13,991 bases of DNA from Lysobacterales bacterium CG_4_10_14_3_um_filter_64_11 (GCA_002782905.1 PFJA01000094.1:1-13991); one strand, 5' to 3'; shown: positions 1 to 7,639, counted from the stretch's first letter. The notes: generated from the sequence alone by a model not told the origin. Translations and numbers: made by a program.

Positions 1-212
1 TGCCCGCTCAGCAACAGCGCACGCGCCGCGCCGACCACCCGCACTTCGGCCAGGCCGCCGCCGATACTGAGGGCGCAGTGCCCCGCGGCGATCAGCATGC
101 GTGCGCCGCGTTTGCGTGGCGTGGCGCCGCGGGTATGCAGCACACTGGCCAACACGGCTGCTTCACGATGCAGCGTTGCCGCCAGTTGCGCGAACAAACG
201 CTCGTCACTCAA
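1..212 (-). CDS. xdhC: XdhC-family accessory protein (xanthine dehydrogenase maturation), N-terminal part
   Basis: This is the first 70 codons of a gene that leaves the window at its left edge. The reading frame gives an XdhC/CoxI N-terminus: a helix with VLASVLHTRGATPRKRGARML, then SIGGGLAEVRVVGAARALLL, matching the family pattern of T-R-G-S/T-P-R, a G-x-R-M core and the SIGGG-x-x-E turn. XdhC proteins bind the molybdenum cofactor, support its sulfuration and hand it to the large subunit of xanthine dehydrogenase in the cytoplasm. I see no ATG or GTG that fits the frame near the start. A TTG at 212 overlaps the xdhB stop (TTGA) and has GGAGAG at 218-223 five bases upstream, so I take that as the start. 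It is third in the xdhABC operon and probably translationally coupled. The family call is firm; the TTG start is an inference. Confidence 0.85.
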   Translation of the reverse strand, partial: MSDERLFAQLAATLHREAAVLASVLHTRGATPRKRGARMLIAAGHCALSIGGGLAEVRVVGAARALLLSG

Positions 213-2527
213 GCACGCTCTCCGGCATTGCGTTGGCGCTGGATCGCCGCGTAGATCGCTTCCGGCGTGGCCGGCGCAGCCAGATCGACCCGCTGTGTAT
301 TGCCGAATGCCGCCACCGCATCGCGGATCGCCTCGCGTACGCTCAGCGCCAGCATCAACGGCGGTTCGCCCACCGCCTTGCTGTTGCCAATCACGTGGGT
401 GCTGGGCGGCGTGCTGCGCTGGAACAGGCGCAGGCGGAAATCCTCCGGTACATCCGCCGTGGTGGGAATCTTGTAGGTACTCGGCGCATCGGTGAGCAGG
501 CGGCCATCGTCGCTCCAGCGCAGTTCCTCGCAAGTCAGCCAGCCCATGCCCTGCACGTAACCGCCTTCGATCTGGCCGCGGTCGATGCTTTCGATCAGCG
601 GATTGCCGACATCGTGCAGCAGATCCACACGCAGCAGCTTGTGTACGCCGGTGTAGCCGCACACTTCCACCTCACTCACTGCCGCGCCGAAGGCGAAGTA
701 ATAAAATGGCTGACCGCGCCCGCTGGCGGCATCCCAGCTCAGACCGGGGGTGCGATAGAAACCGGTCGCCGACAGACTGACGCGGGCGTTGTAGGCGGCC
801 ATCACCACCTCGGCAAAGGCGATGCGATGATCGGGCGCATTGCGTAAAAACACGTGGTCATCGGCAAACACCACGTCCGGGGTTTTGCCGTGCAGTTGCA
901 GCGCCGCGATCGGTTGCAGCCGCTCCAGCAGGGTGTCGCAGGCGGCCTTCACCGCCTGGCCGTTGAGGTCCGAACCGCTGCTGGCGGCAGTGGCCGAGGT
1001 GTTGGGCACCTTGTCGGTGCTGGTGGTCATGATCTGGATGCGATCCTGCGACACCCCGAGCGCCGTGCTCGCCACCGCCAGCATCTTGCTGTGCAGGCCC
1101 TGGCCCATTTCGGTGCCGCCGTGATTGAGCTGCACGCTGCCGTCGGTATAGATGTGCAGCAGCGCGCCGGCCTGGTTGTATTCGGTCTTGTTGAACGAGA
1201 TGCCGAACTTGACCGGGGTGATGGCGAGGCCGCGCTTGCGTTGGGCATTGACTGCATTGAATTGCGTCACTGCCTTGCGGCGTTGTGCGAAATCGCTTTC
1301 AGCAAGCAATTGCGTCCACAGCTCGGGCAAGTGATTGTCCACCACCACCTGACCGTAGGGCGTGGTGTTGCGATCCGGGCGCTGCCCGGGGCGATAGAAA
1401 TTGCGCTCGCGCACCTGCTCCGGCGGCAGGCGCAGATGGCGCGCCACGCGCTCGAGCACTTCCTCGCCCACCAGCATGCCCTGCGGTCCACCAAAGCCGC
1501 GAAACGCGGTGTTCGATGCCAGATGGGTCTTTGCGATCAGGCCGGTGATACGCACATCGGGGATGAAATACGCATTGTCGATATGCACCATCGCGCGCAT
1601 CAGCACCGGCGGTGACAGGTCGCAGCTCCAGCCGCCATCGGCGACCAGCTCGGCGTTCAGCGCCAACAGGTGGCCATCGTGATCGAAGCCGACCTGATAG
1701 CGCGCAAAAAACGGATGCCGCTTGCCGGTGAGCTGCATGTCGAGGCTGCGCGGCAACTTCACCCGTACCGGCCGGCCGGTGATCTGCGCCGCCAGTGCCG
1801 CGAGTGCAGCGAAGCTGTTGGCTTGGGTTTCCTTGCCGCCGAAACCGCCACCCATGCGCAGGCTACGGCAGACCACACGGTGTGCGGGCAGGCCCAGCAC
1901 GTGCGCCACCATGCGCTGGGTTTCGCTCGGGTGCTGGGTCGATGCGGTCACCTGCACGATGCCCTCGCCATCGAGCTGTGCCCAACTGGCGTGGGTTTCC
2001 AGATAGAAGTGATCCTGGCCGCCGATAGCCAGCTCGCCGGTGAGGCGCAGCGGTGCCTGTGCCATGGCCGTATCGACAGCGCCGCTCGTCACCGTTGCCG
2101 GCGGTAGATGGAAGGCCTGTTCGGCAATCGCCTGTGCGATGCTCAGGCACGCCGGCAGCGGCTGGTAGCGCACCTGCACCGCGGCGGCAGCGGCCTGCGC
2201 CTGCGTTTCGCTATCGGCCACTACCCACGCCACCGCCTGGCCGTAAAACTGCACCACATCGAGCGGAATCAGCGGCTCGTCGTGCAGGATCGGGCCGGTG
2301 TTGTTTTCGCCCGGGATGTCGGCCGGCGTGAGCACCGCATGTACGCCGGGCATGGCGCGTGCGGCAGCGCCATCGATGCCGAGAATGCGCGCATGCGCAT
2401 GCGGTGCCTGCACCGGATACAGGCTGAGCAGGCCGACGCCGGGGTATTGCTCATCGGTGTACACGGCGCGGCCGGTGACATGGCCACGCGCGCTTTCATG
2501 GCCGAGCGGCTGGCGCACGTGGCTCAT
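209..2527 (-). CDS. xdhB: Xanthine dehydrogenase, molybdenum-binding large subunit
   Basis: The 772-residue protein is the catalytic large subunit, close to the 777 residues of Rhodobacter capsulatus XdhB. It oxidises hypoxanthine to xanthine and xanthine to urate at a molybdopterin centre in the cytoplasm. Numbered from MSHVRQP, the active-site residues known from the family are all visible by spacing and motif: Gln198 in ASTQHP, Glu233 in GGGFGGKETQ, Arg311 in PVLMRAMVHIDN, Arg343 and Phe345 in TAFRGFGGPQG, the Phe in KFGISFN, and catalytic-base Glu721 in AVGEPPL. The pattern is that of a true purine hydroxylase rather than aldehyde or CO dehydrogenase. The frame is open 14 codons further upstream (to 2569), but the ATG at 2527 overlaps the xdhA stop as ATGA, fits the family N-terminus and is preferred. 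The stop overlaps the putative TTG start of xdhC. Confidence 0.96.
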   Translation of the reverse strand: MSHVRQPLGHESARGHVTGRAVYTDEQYPGVGLLSLYPVQAPHAHARILGIDGAAARAMPGVHAVLTPADIPGENNTGPILHDEPLIPLDVVQFYGQAVAWVVADSETQAQAAAAAVQVRYQPLPACLSIAQAIAEQAFHLPPATVTSGAVDTAMAQAPLRLTGELAIGGQDHFYLETHASWAQLDGEGIVQVTASTQHPSETQRMVAHVLGLPAHRVVCRSLRMGGGFGGKETQANSFAALAALAAQITGRPVRVKLPRSLDMQLTGKRHPFFARYQVGFDHDGHLLALNAELVADGGWSCDLSPPVLMRAMVHIDNAYFIPDVRITGLIAKTHLASNTAFRGFGGPQGMLVGEEVLERVARHLRLPPEQVRERNFYRPGQRPDRNTTPYGQVVVDNHLPELWTQLLAESDFAQRRKAVTQFNAVNAQRKRGLAITPVKFGISFNKTEYNQAGALLHIYTDGSVQLNHGGTEMGQGLHSKMLAVASTALGVSQDRIQIMTTSTDKVPNTSATAASSGSDLNGQAVKAACDTLLERLQPIAALQLHGKTPDVVFADDHVFLRNAPDHRIAFAEVVMAAYNARVSLSATGFYRTPGLSWDAASGRGQPFYYFAFGAAVSEVEVCGYTGVHKLLRVDLLHDVGNPLIESIDRGQIEGGYVQGMGWLTCEELRWSDDGRLLTDAPSTYKIPTTADVPEDFRLRLFQRSTPPSTHVIGNSKAVGEPPLMLALSVREAIRDAVAAFGNTQRVDLAAPATPEAIYAAIQRQRNAGERA

Positions 2528-3897
2528 GCGCAGTGCTCCGCAACGAAACGGACGAACAGGTTGGCGCACAGCGCGCGGCGGTAGTCGGCGCTGGCGCGGT
2601 GATCGCTCAACGGAGTGAACGCGGCGCGCAGCCGTTCCCGGGTTTCGCTTACCGTGGCCTCATCGAGTATCTTGCCGCGCACGAACGCCTCCACCGCCAG
2701 CGCGCGGCACGGCGTGGCAGCAACCCCGCCGAACGCCATGCGCACCTGTGCAACGCGGCCATCGGCATCGCGTTGCAACGCAAAGCAGGCCGCGACGATG
2801 CTGATGTCGTCGCTCTGGCGCTTGGCCACCTTGTACGACGCGCTGATCTGCTGCGCCGTACGCGGCAGGCTGACCGCCACGATCAGCTCGTCATCGGCGC
2901 GCGCAGTTTTGCGGTAGCCGAGGAAAAAGTCATCGGCAGCAACGCTGCGTTCGCCCTGTACGCCGCGCAGGTGGATGCGCGAATCCAGCGCCAGCAGAAT
3001 CGGCAACAGATCGCCAATCGGCGATGCGCTGCCAAGATTGCCGCCGAAGCTGGCGCGGTTGCGCACCTGGCGCGCGGCGAACCACGGCAGCATGTCGTCC
3101 AGCGCGCCGAACATGCCGTGCACTTCCTGTTCGATCCGGGTCAGCGGCACGCTGGCGCCGATGCGCAGCGAATCCTGAGTCACCGTGATCAGGTGCAATT
3201 GCGTGATGCGATCGAGCGCGATGAATGCCGGCGCCACCGCTTGGCCGCGGCTCAGGTTCACACCCAGATCGGTGGCACCGTTGATCCACATCGCATCCGG
3301 GTACTGTGCCTTGAGCGCCAGCGCCGCACTGACCGATGTCGGGCTGAAGTAACGCCCGAGCGCCACCGTCGGCAGCGGCGGGCGCGGCGCGGCAATGGTG
3401 GCCGCGAAGCGGTCGGCCGGCGGCGGCGAATCGGCCAGTCGCCGCGCCGCTGCGCGAATCGGCAGATAGCCGGTGCAACGGCATAGATTGCCTTCGATCG
3501 CGGTATCGCCCGCTTCGCCGTTGTGACCGGCAACGAACAGGCTCATCACGAAACCCGGCGTGCAGTAGCCGCACTGCGAGCCATGGCACTCGACCATCGC
3601 CTGCTGCGCCGGGTGCAGGCGCTCGCCATCGGCCAGCGCCTCAACCGTAACCACCTCGCGCCCCGGCAGCGATCCCATCGGCAGCAGGCAACTGTTGACC
3701 GCCTGATAGTGCGCACTGCCATCGCCGCGCACATCCACCAGCGCCACTGTGCAGGCGCCGCAATCGCCATCGCCACAGCCTTCCTTGCTGCCGTGCAGAC
3801 GTTGTTGCTTGAGCCAGCGCAGCAGCGATTGCCGCGGATCGACACCCGCCAGCGATTGCGCACGGCCGTTGAGGGTGAAAGTGGGTTGCTCGTCCAT
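2524..3897 (-). CDS. xdhA: Xanthine dehydrogenase, small subunit (two [2Fe-2S] clusters and FAD)
   Basis: The 457-residue protein carries electrons from the molybdenum site of XdhB to FAD and then to NAD+. An N-terminal plant-type ferredoxin domain has Cys41, Cys46, Cys49 (EGCGDGDCGACTV) and Cys70. The second, helical [2Fe-2S] domain has Cys109 and Cys112 (SQCGYCTPGF) and Cys139 and Cys141 (NLCRCTGY), so both clusters are complete. After a linker of about 30 residues comes the FAD domain (from about residue 180), with INGATDLGVNL and ASFGGNLGSASPIGDLLP as dinucleotide-contact motifs, then the CO-dehydrogenase-flavoprotein C-terminal domain. An in-frame TAA four codons before the ATG at 3897 fixes the start; no strong Shine-Dalgarno is seen. 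It is first in the operon, and its TGA overlaps the xdhB ATG. The 128 bases upstream hold a REP-like repeat but no clear promoter. Confidence 0.96.
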   Translation of the reverse strand: MDEQPTFTLNGRAQSLAGVDPRQSLLRWLKQQRLHGSKEGCGDGDCGACTVALVDVRGDGSAHYQAVNSCLLPMGSLPGREVVTVEALADGERLHPAQQAMVECHGSQCGYCTPGFVMSLFVAGHNGEAGDTAIEGNLCRCTGYLPIRAAARRLADSPPPADRFAATIAAPRPPLPTVALGRYFSPTSVSAALALKAQYPDAMWINGATDLGVNLSRGQAVAPAFIALDRITQLHLITVTQDSLRIGASVPLTRIEQEVHGMFGALDDMLPWFAARQVRNRASFGGNLGSASPIGDLLPILLALDSRIHLRGVQGERSVAADDFFLGYRKTARADDELIVAVSLPRTAQQISASYKVAKRQSDDISIVAACFALQRDADGRVAQVRMAFGGVAATPCRALAVEAFVRGKILDEATVSETRERLRAAFTPLSDHRASADYRRALCANLFVRFVAEHCA

Positions 3898-3939
3898 GGC
3901 GATAGCTTAGTGCAGAGCAACGCAAACGGCGAACCTTCC

Positions 3940-4003
3940 GTGGAAGCGCGCCTGCGCGCGAAGTTTCTTGCGGTATTGATTCGCTGGCAAGCTCAGCTCC
4001 CAC
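3940..4003. repeat. REP-like inverted pair in the intergenic region upstream of xdhA
   Basis: The 129-bp gap between the convergent-end of the 4027-4662 gene and the xdhA start holds two hairpin-prone modules in opposite orientation. The left module (3940-3961) starts gtggaagcg and contains gcgcgc-ct-gcgcgc. The right module (about 3980-4003) has gctggcaagctcagc and ends agctcccac. The outer ends pair imperfectly (gtgg-a-agc against gctcccac). From general knowledge, short elements of the form gtgggagc...gctcccac are scattered through Pseudomonas and Xanthomonad genomes as REP doublets. Membership of that class is inferred by resemblance. It may terminate or stabilise transcripts, but no T-run is seen. 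Confidence 0.55.
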
Positions 4004-4026
4004 CGAACATCTGGATTCGCTCCGGC

Positions 4027-4662
4027 TCACTGCGGCCGGCATGCGTTTTTCTCGAACTCCATATCGTGCCGCAGTTGCCAGGAATCACCCTGGATGGCCA
4101 ATGTGGCGATGTTGCGGGCTAGATCGTCGCACGGGTCGGCGCTGTAACCCGGGCCACCGAACAATTTGCCGATGCCGGCCACCACATCGGCAGCCGAGAG
4201 TGGGGTCTGCATACGGAATCGTTCACCCGGTTTCCCCGGCAACGCGGGGGCACGGTGCGCGAACGGATCAGCGGGCGCTGCGTTTCTCGGTGATCGCGCC
4301 TCGGCTTCGGCTTGCAAACGCGCCTGCGCGATATAGACCATCGATAGCGGTCGCCCAGCCGGCGTGATCGTTGCCGGTGCCGCGTGTCCGGCGACGGGGG
4401 ATTGTGCGGCGATTATCGGGTCGCGTTGCGGCGAACCATTGCTTGGCGGTGTCGGTGCTTTGTTTTGCGCGGGCGTCGCGGACGTCGGCGCGAGTGCGGT
4501 GGCGCTTTCGATAAAAAACACCTGGATCGCTTGCTGTGATGCCGGCAACACGACGCGCATCGTGCCCTTTGCAAGCCAGACCAAACCCCCATGCAGCAGC
4601 ACGACGATCAACCATGCGAGTGCTCGCTCACCGGACGTCTGCCGCATCTCGCGCGTCTGCAT
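4027..4662 (-). CDS. Unrecognised membrane-anchored protein with TonB-like N-terminus
   Basis: I do not recognise this 211-residue protein. One hydrophobic segment (about residues 13-34, ALAWLIVVLLHGGLVWLA) follows a short charged N-terminus, which suggests an N-in anchor with the rest in the periplasm. Residues about 55-130 are rich in Pro, Ala, Thr and Gln and look like a flexible linker. The C-terminal 75 residues look folded, with two cysteines, Cys168 (SADPCDDLARNI) and Cys208 (EKNACRP), that could form a disulfide. The anchor plus Pro-rich linker resembles the front of TonB energy transducers, but no recognisable TonB C-terminal domain follows. AAGGA nine bases before the ATG at 4662 supports the start; Met6 is an alternative. 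It lies on the same strand as xdhA, separated from it by the REP-like pair, and a link to purine use is not shown. Confidence 0.7.
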   Translation of the reverse strand: MQTREMRQTSGERALAWLIVVLLHGGLVWLAKGTMRVVLPASQQAIQVFFIESATALAPTSATPAQNKAPTPPSNGSPQRDPIIAAQSPVAGHAAPATITPAGRPLSMVYIAQARLQAEAEARSPRNAAPADPFAHRAPALPGKPGERFRMQTPLSAADVVAGIGKLFGGPGYSADPCDDLARNIATLAIQGDSWQLRHDMEFEKNACRPQ

Positions 4663-5049
4663 TCCACGTCATCCTTGGCTGGGGTGGCAAGCGTAATCAG
4701 GTGTGCGTGGGAAATTTGTTATCGGCAAGCCCGACGCGGATTCCCGGATGATATTGCCATCGCGCCATCGCAAGCGATTGCCTGATTGCGGCATCGTGCC
4801 GGGCTTGGCTTCGGGGAACCTCTTGAAACCGTTGCGAGCGGCCCGAGTGCAAGGCGCACGGAGCGCAGGAACCGCAGTGTACGTGCGTGTACATGAGGAT
4901 TCCGAGCACCGCGCAACGCCGCAATCAGGTTGCGCAGTAGATTTCGAGAGGTTCCCTACGGTATCCGGCACCGTTTTCACGCGTTATCCCTTTGCCTGGG
5001 CCGCACTATCGGGCAGACTCTGCGTTTCGCATTGTGCTGGAAGCCGTCC
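4663..5049. other. Divergent intergenic region (387 bp) between the 4027-4662 gene and add
   Basis: No credible gene is present. The first 150 bases (4663-4813) should hold the promoter of the leftward gene and include the short palindrome atcgc-aa-gcgat near 4767-4778, but I see no confident -35/-10 pair. Bases 4814-4956 are a discrete repeat element, listed separately. The last 93 bases (4957-5049) lead into add and end with its ribosome-binding site ggaag (5039-5043). No clear sigma-70 promoter for add is visible there, so it may lie inside the repeat. Confidence 0.6.
4814..4956. repeat. 143-bp intergenic element with 15-bp terminal inverted repeats
   Basis: The left end gggaacctcttgaaa (4814-4828) and the right end tttcgagaggttccc (4942-4956) are inverted copies matching at 14 of 15 positions. 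Inside is a second, imperfect symmetry around 4885: ggaaccgcagtgtac, then gtgc, then gtgtacatgaggattcc, with GTGTAC repeated directly at 4877-4882 and 4887-4892. Further out, gttgcg (4831-4836) can pair with cgcaac (4912-4917). The whole element could fold into one long stem. There is no coding potential. The size and ends fit a MITE- or REP-derived mobile repeat; from memory, similar g-agcgcaggaacc...tgaggattccgagcaccgcgc stretches recur between genes in related proteobacteria. I see no obvious flanking target duplication. Confidence 0.7.
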
Positions 5050-6093
5050 ATGAGCCAACCGTCGTTGTCGCCCGAGCAACTCGTCGCCTTTGTGCGCGGC
5101 ATGCCCAAGGCCGAACTGCATATGCATATCGAGGGTTCGCTGGAGCCTGAGTTGATGTTCGCGCTGGCGCAGCGCAACGGCATCGAGCTGCCGTATGCCA
5201 GTGTCGATGCCTTGCGCGCGGCCTACAATTTCAGCAATCTGCAAAGCTTTCTGGATATCTACTACGCCGGTGCCAGCGTATTGCAGACCGAGGCTGATTT
5301 TTACGACATGGCGTGGGCGTACTTTCTGCGTGCCAAGGCCGACAACGTGGTGCATGCCGAATTGTTCTTCGATCCGCAGACGCACACCGCGCGCGGGGTC
5401 AGCATTGCCACGGTGATCAATGGTTTGTATCGCGCCTCGCAACAGGCGCAGGCTGAACTGGGTATCCGTGCGCAGTGGATTTTGTGTTTTCTGCGCCACC
5501 TGAGCGAAGCCGACGCGATCGCCACGCTGCAATCGGGCTTGCCGCACATCGACAAGTTCATCGGCGTGGGTCTGGATTCGAGCGAGCGTGGCCACCCGCC
5601 GGAGACGTTCCGCAAGGCGTTCGAACTGGCGCGGATGCTGGGGTTGCGCCGGGTGGCGCATGCTGGCGAGGAAGGGCCGCCGGAATACATCTGGGCCGCG
5701 CTGGATGTGCTGGGCGCCGAGCGGATCGATCACGGCGTGCGCGCGATCGACGACACGGTGCTGATGGAACGCCTGGCGCGTGAGCGCATCGCGCTGACGG
5801 TGTGCCCGCTATCGAATCTCAAGCTGTGTGTGTTCCCAACGCTACGCGATCACAATCTTGGCAAAATGCTCGATGCCGGTGTTGCAGTGACGATCAATTC
5901 CGATGACCCTGCCTATTTTGGCGGCTATATCAACGACAACTTCGTCGCTACCTTCGCCGCGCTGGAATTGGATGTCGGGCACGCGATCACCCTGGCGCGC
6001 AACAGTTTTGACGCCAGCTTTGCCGATGATATGCAAAAGGCCGGGTATCACGCTCTGCTCGATGCGTATTGCCAGCAGGCGGGAGTGGATTGA
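5050..6093 (+). CDS. Adenine deaminase (adenosine deaminase family)
   Basis: The 347-residue cytoplasmic zinc enzyme is predicted to convert adenine to hypoxanthine and ammonia, feeding xanthine dehydrogenase. Numbered from MSQPSLS, zinc and catalytic residues of the family are His24 and His26 (AELHMHIEGS), His204 and Glu207 (VAHAGEEGPPEYIW), His228 (RIDHGVRAI), and Asp285 and Asp286 (TINSDDPAYFGGY). The stretches FFDPQTHTARG, VGLDSSERGHPP, VCPLSNLKLCVF and SDDPAYFGGYINDNF are those of the bacterial/fungal adenine deaminase branch, such as Pseudomonas aeruginosa PA0148 and yeast Aah1, rather than adenosine deaminase proper. The frame extends upstream to 4930, but that part runs into the repeat element and is not family-like. 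The ATG at 5050 has GGAAG six bases upstream. It is first of a tight rightward group with HIU hydrolase and puuD. Substrate choice is by family resemblance. Confidence 0.92.
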   Translation: MSQPSLSPEQLVAFVRGMPKAELHMHIEGSLEPELMFALAQRNGIELPYASVDALRAAYNFSNLQSFLDIYYAGASVLQTEADFYDMAWAYFLRAKADNVVHAELFFDPQTHTARGVSIATVINGLYRASQQAQAELGIRAQWILCFLRHLSEADAIATLQSGLPHIDKFIGVGLDSSERGHPPETFRKAFELARMLGLRRVAHAGEEGPPEYIWAALDVLGAERIDHGVRAIDDTVLMERLARERIALTVCPLSNLKLCVFPTLRDHNLGKMLDAGVAVTINSDDPAYFGGYINDNFVATFAALELDVGHAITLARNSFDASFADDMQKAGYHALLDAYCQQAGVD

Positions 6094-6097
6094 GGCC

Positions 6098-6451
6098 ATG
6101 GGCAAGCTGACCACCCACGTGCTCGACACCGCGCATGGCCGGCCCGGTGCCGGCATTGCGATCCGGCTGTACCGTTGTGCGGGCGATGGCCGGCAACTGC
6201 TGGGCACGTTCGTGACCAATGCCGATGGCCGTTGTGATGCGCCATTGCTGGCCGATGCCGCGTTGTGCGTCGGAACCCATGAGCTGGAGTTTGCGGTCGG
6301 CGACTACTTCGCCGGTTTGGGTGTGGCGTTGGCTGAGCCGCGTTTCCTCGATGTGGTGTGCCTGCGCTTCGGTATTGCCGACGCCGCTGCCCACTATCAC
6401 GTGCCACTGCTGGTGTCGCCGTTCAGTTACAGCACGTATCGGGGTAGTTGA
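6098..6451 (+). CDS. 5-hydroxyisourate hydrolase (transthyretin-like)
   Basis: The 117-residue protein hydrolyses 5-hydroxyisourate, the unstable product of urate oxidation, to 2-oxo-4-hydroxy-4-carboxy-5-ureidoimidazoline (OHCU). The family marks are all present: His7 in TTHVLD, Arg45 in NADGRCDAPL, His99 and His101 in AAHYHVPLLVSPFSYSTY, and the invariant C-terminal tetrapeptide YRGS. Length is usual for the cytoplasmic enzyme, and there is no signal peptide. The start ATG at 6098 lies four bases after the add stop. GAGG (6092-6095) is only two bases away and GGGAG (6081-6085) twelve bases away, so initiation probably relies on coupling to add. The stop abuts the puuD ATG. The frame extends upstream inside add but that part is not family-like. 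Confidence 0.95.
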   Translation: MGKLTTHVLDTAHGRPGAGIAIRLYRCAGDGRQLLGTFVTNADGRCDAPLLADAALCVGTHELEFAVGDYFAGLGVALAEPRFLDVVCLRFGIADAAAHYHVPLLVSPFSYSTYRGS

Positions 6452-7639
6452 ATGCACGCGTTCTGGATCGAGGCGGCGGCTTTCGCACTGCGCTGGTTGC
6501 ACGTGGTGGCGGCGATCGCGTGGATCGGCGAGTCGTTTTATTTCGTCATGCTCGATCGCTCGCTGCAAGCGCCGAAGACGCCGGAGCCGGGTGTGGCCGG
6601 CGAGTCGTGGTCGGTGCATGGCGGTGGTTTTTATCACAAGCGCAAGTTCATGCCGGCGCCGCCGCAGTTGCCGGAGGTGCTGCACTGGTCGAAGTGGAAG
6701 TCGTATACCACCTGGCTGTCGGGGTTCGCGCTGTTTGCCGTGTTGTACCTGCTGGCGCCGGAGATTTATCTGATCGACCCGGCGGTGCGCGCGCTCACGC
6801 CGCTGCACGCGGTGGCGCTGGCGTTTGCGTTTCCGCTGCTGGCATGGCTGGGGTACGACGGCCTGTGCCGTTTGTTGGGTTTTCGTGATGCCGCCTTGGG
6901 TGCGTTGCTGGCACTGCTGGTGCTGGTGCTGTGTTACGCCGCCACGCAGGTGTTTGCTGGCCGGGCCGCATTCTTGCTGGTCGGTGCGGCGTTGGCGACG
7001 ATCATGACCGCCAATGTGTTGTTCGTCATCATTCCCGGCCAGAAGCGCATGGTGGCGGCGCTGACGCGTGGCGCGGCGATCGACCCGTTGCCGGGTCTGC
7101 GCGGCAAGCAGCGCTCGGTACACAACACCTATTTCACCTTGCCGGTGGTGGTGGCGATGCTGAGCAATCACTACGCGCCGGCGTTTGCCCATCAACACGC
7201 CTGGCTGGTGCTGGCCGGGTTCATGGCCGCTGGTGCGTTGCTCCGGCAGTTCTTTGTGCTCTGGCACAGCGGCGGCCGCGCGTGGTGGTTGCTGGCGGCC
7301 GGTGGCGCTTTGCTGGCGGCATTGTTCGGGTGGCTGGCGCCGCATTCCGCGACGACGGCGGAGAACTCGTCACCGGCACCGGACATCGCCAGTGTCCATG
7401 CGATTGTGGTGCAGCGCTGTACGGCCTGCCATTCCGAACACCCGAGCCTGATGGCCAGCGCGCCCAAGGGCACGATGTTCGATCATCCCGAGCAGATCGA
7501 GCAACGTGCCGATCTGATCTACCAGCAGGTGGCGATGCTACGGGTGATGCCGCCGGGCAACATCACCCAACTCAGCGAGTCCGAACGCGACCTGATTGCG
7601 CGCTGGTATCAGGGCCGGCAGCCCGCGCAGCGCGACTGA
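6452..7639 (+). CDS. puuD: Membrane-bound urate oxidase with C-terminal cytochrome c domain (PuuD)
   Basis: The 395-residue protein oxidises urate to 5-hydroxyisourate and passes electrons through haem c rather than directly to oxygen as soluble uricase does. The N-terminal part has several membrane helices (about 8-34, 84-104, 116-136, 146-168, 171-195, 228-245, 250-270 and 278-297), with histidines typical of the family: His17 (RWLHVVAAIAWIGESF), His62, His78 (LHWSKWKSYTTW) and His224 and His240 (SVHNTYFTLPVVVAMLSNHY). The C-terminal domain has the haem-binding CTACH at 323-327 and a candidate axial Met366 (VMPPGN). The ATG follows the HIU hydrolase stop with no gap, in line with consecutive steps of the pathway. 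It is last in the group; no T-rich terminator follows. Helix boundaries are estimates by eye. Confidence 0.93.
   Translation: MHAFWIEAAAFALRWLHVVAAIAWIGESFYFVMLDRSLQAPKTPEPGVAGESWSVHGGGFYHKRKFMPAPPQLPEVLHWSKWKSYTTWLSGFALFAVLYLLAPEIYLIDPAVRALTPLHAVALAFAFPLLAWLGYDGLCRLLGFRDAALGALLALLVLVLCYAATQVFAGRAAFLLVGAALATIMTANVLFVIIPGQKRMVAALTRGAAIDPLPGLRGKQRSVHNTYFTLPVVVAMLSNHYAPAFAHQHAWLVLAGFMAAGALLRQFFVLWHSGGRAWWLLAAGGALLAALFGWLAPHSATTAENSSPAPDIASVHAIVVQRCTACHSEHPSLMASAPKGTMFDHPEQIEQRADLIYQQVAMLRVMPPGNITQLSESERDLIARWYQGRQPAQRD

Noticed and set aside
101..847. Plus-strand open frames opposite xdhB and xdhA (also 854-1615, 1670-2107 and 2533-3486)
   Set aside because: They are antisense shadows with Ala/Arg/His-rich products and no family resemblance, while the minus-strand xdh genes are certain.
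4930..5049. N-terminal extension of adenine deaminase into the repeat element
   Set aside because: Forty extra residues are not family-like and begin inside the 143-bp repeat. The ATG at 5050 has GGAAG at good spacing and fits the usual length.
4703..5053. Small open frames in the divergent intergenic region
   Set aside because: They run through the inverted-repeat element, lack ribosome-binding sites and have no recognisable features.
5987..7345. 452-codon minus-strand open frame opposite HIU hydrolase and puuD
   Set aside because: The product is Gln/Arg/His-rich and low in complexity, without motifs. It overlaps two well-supported genes.
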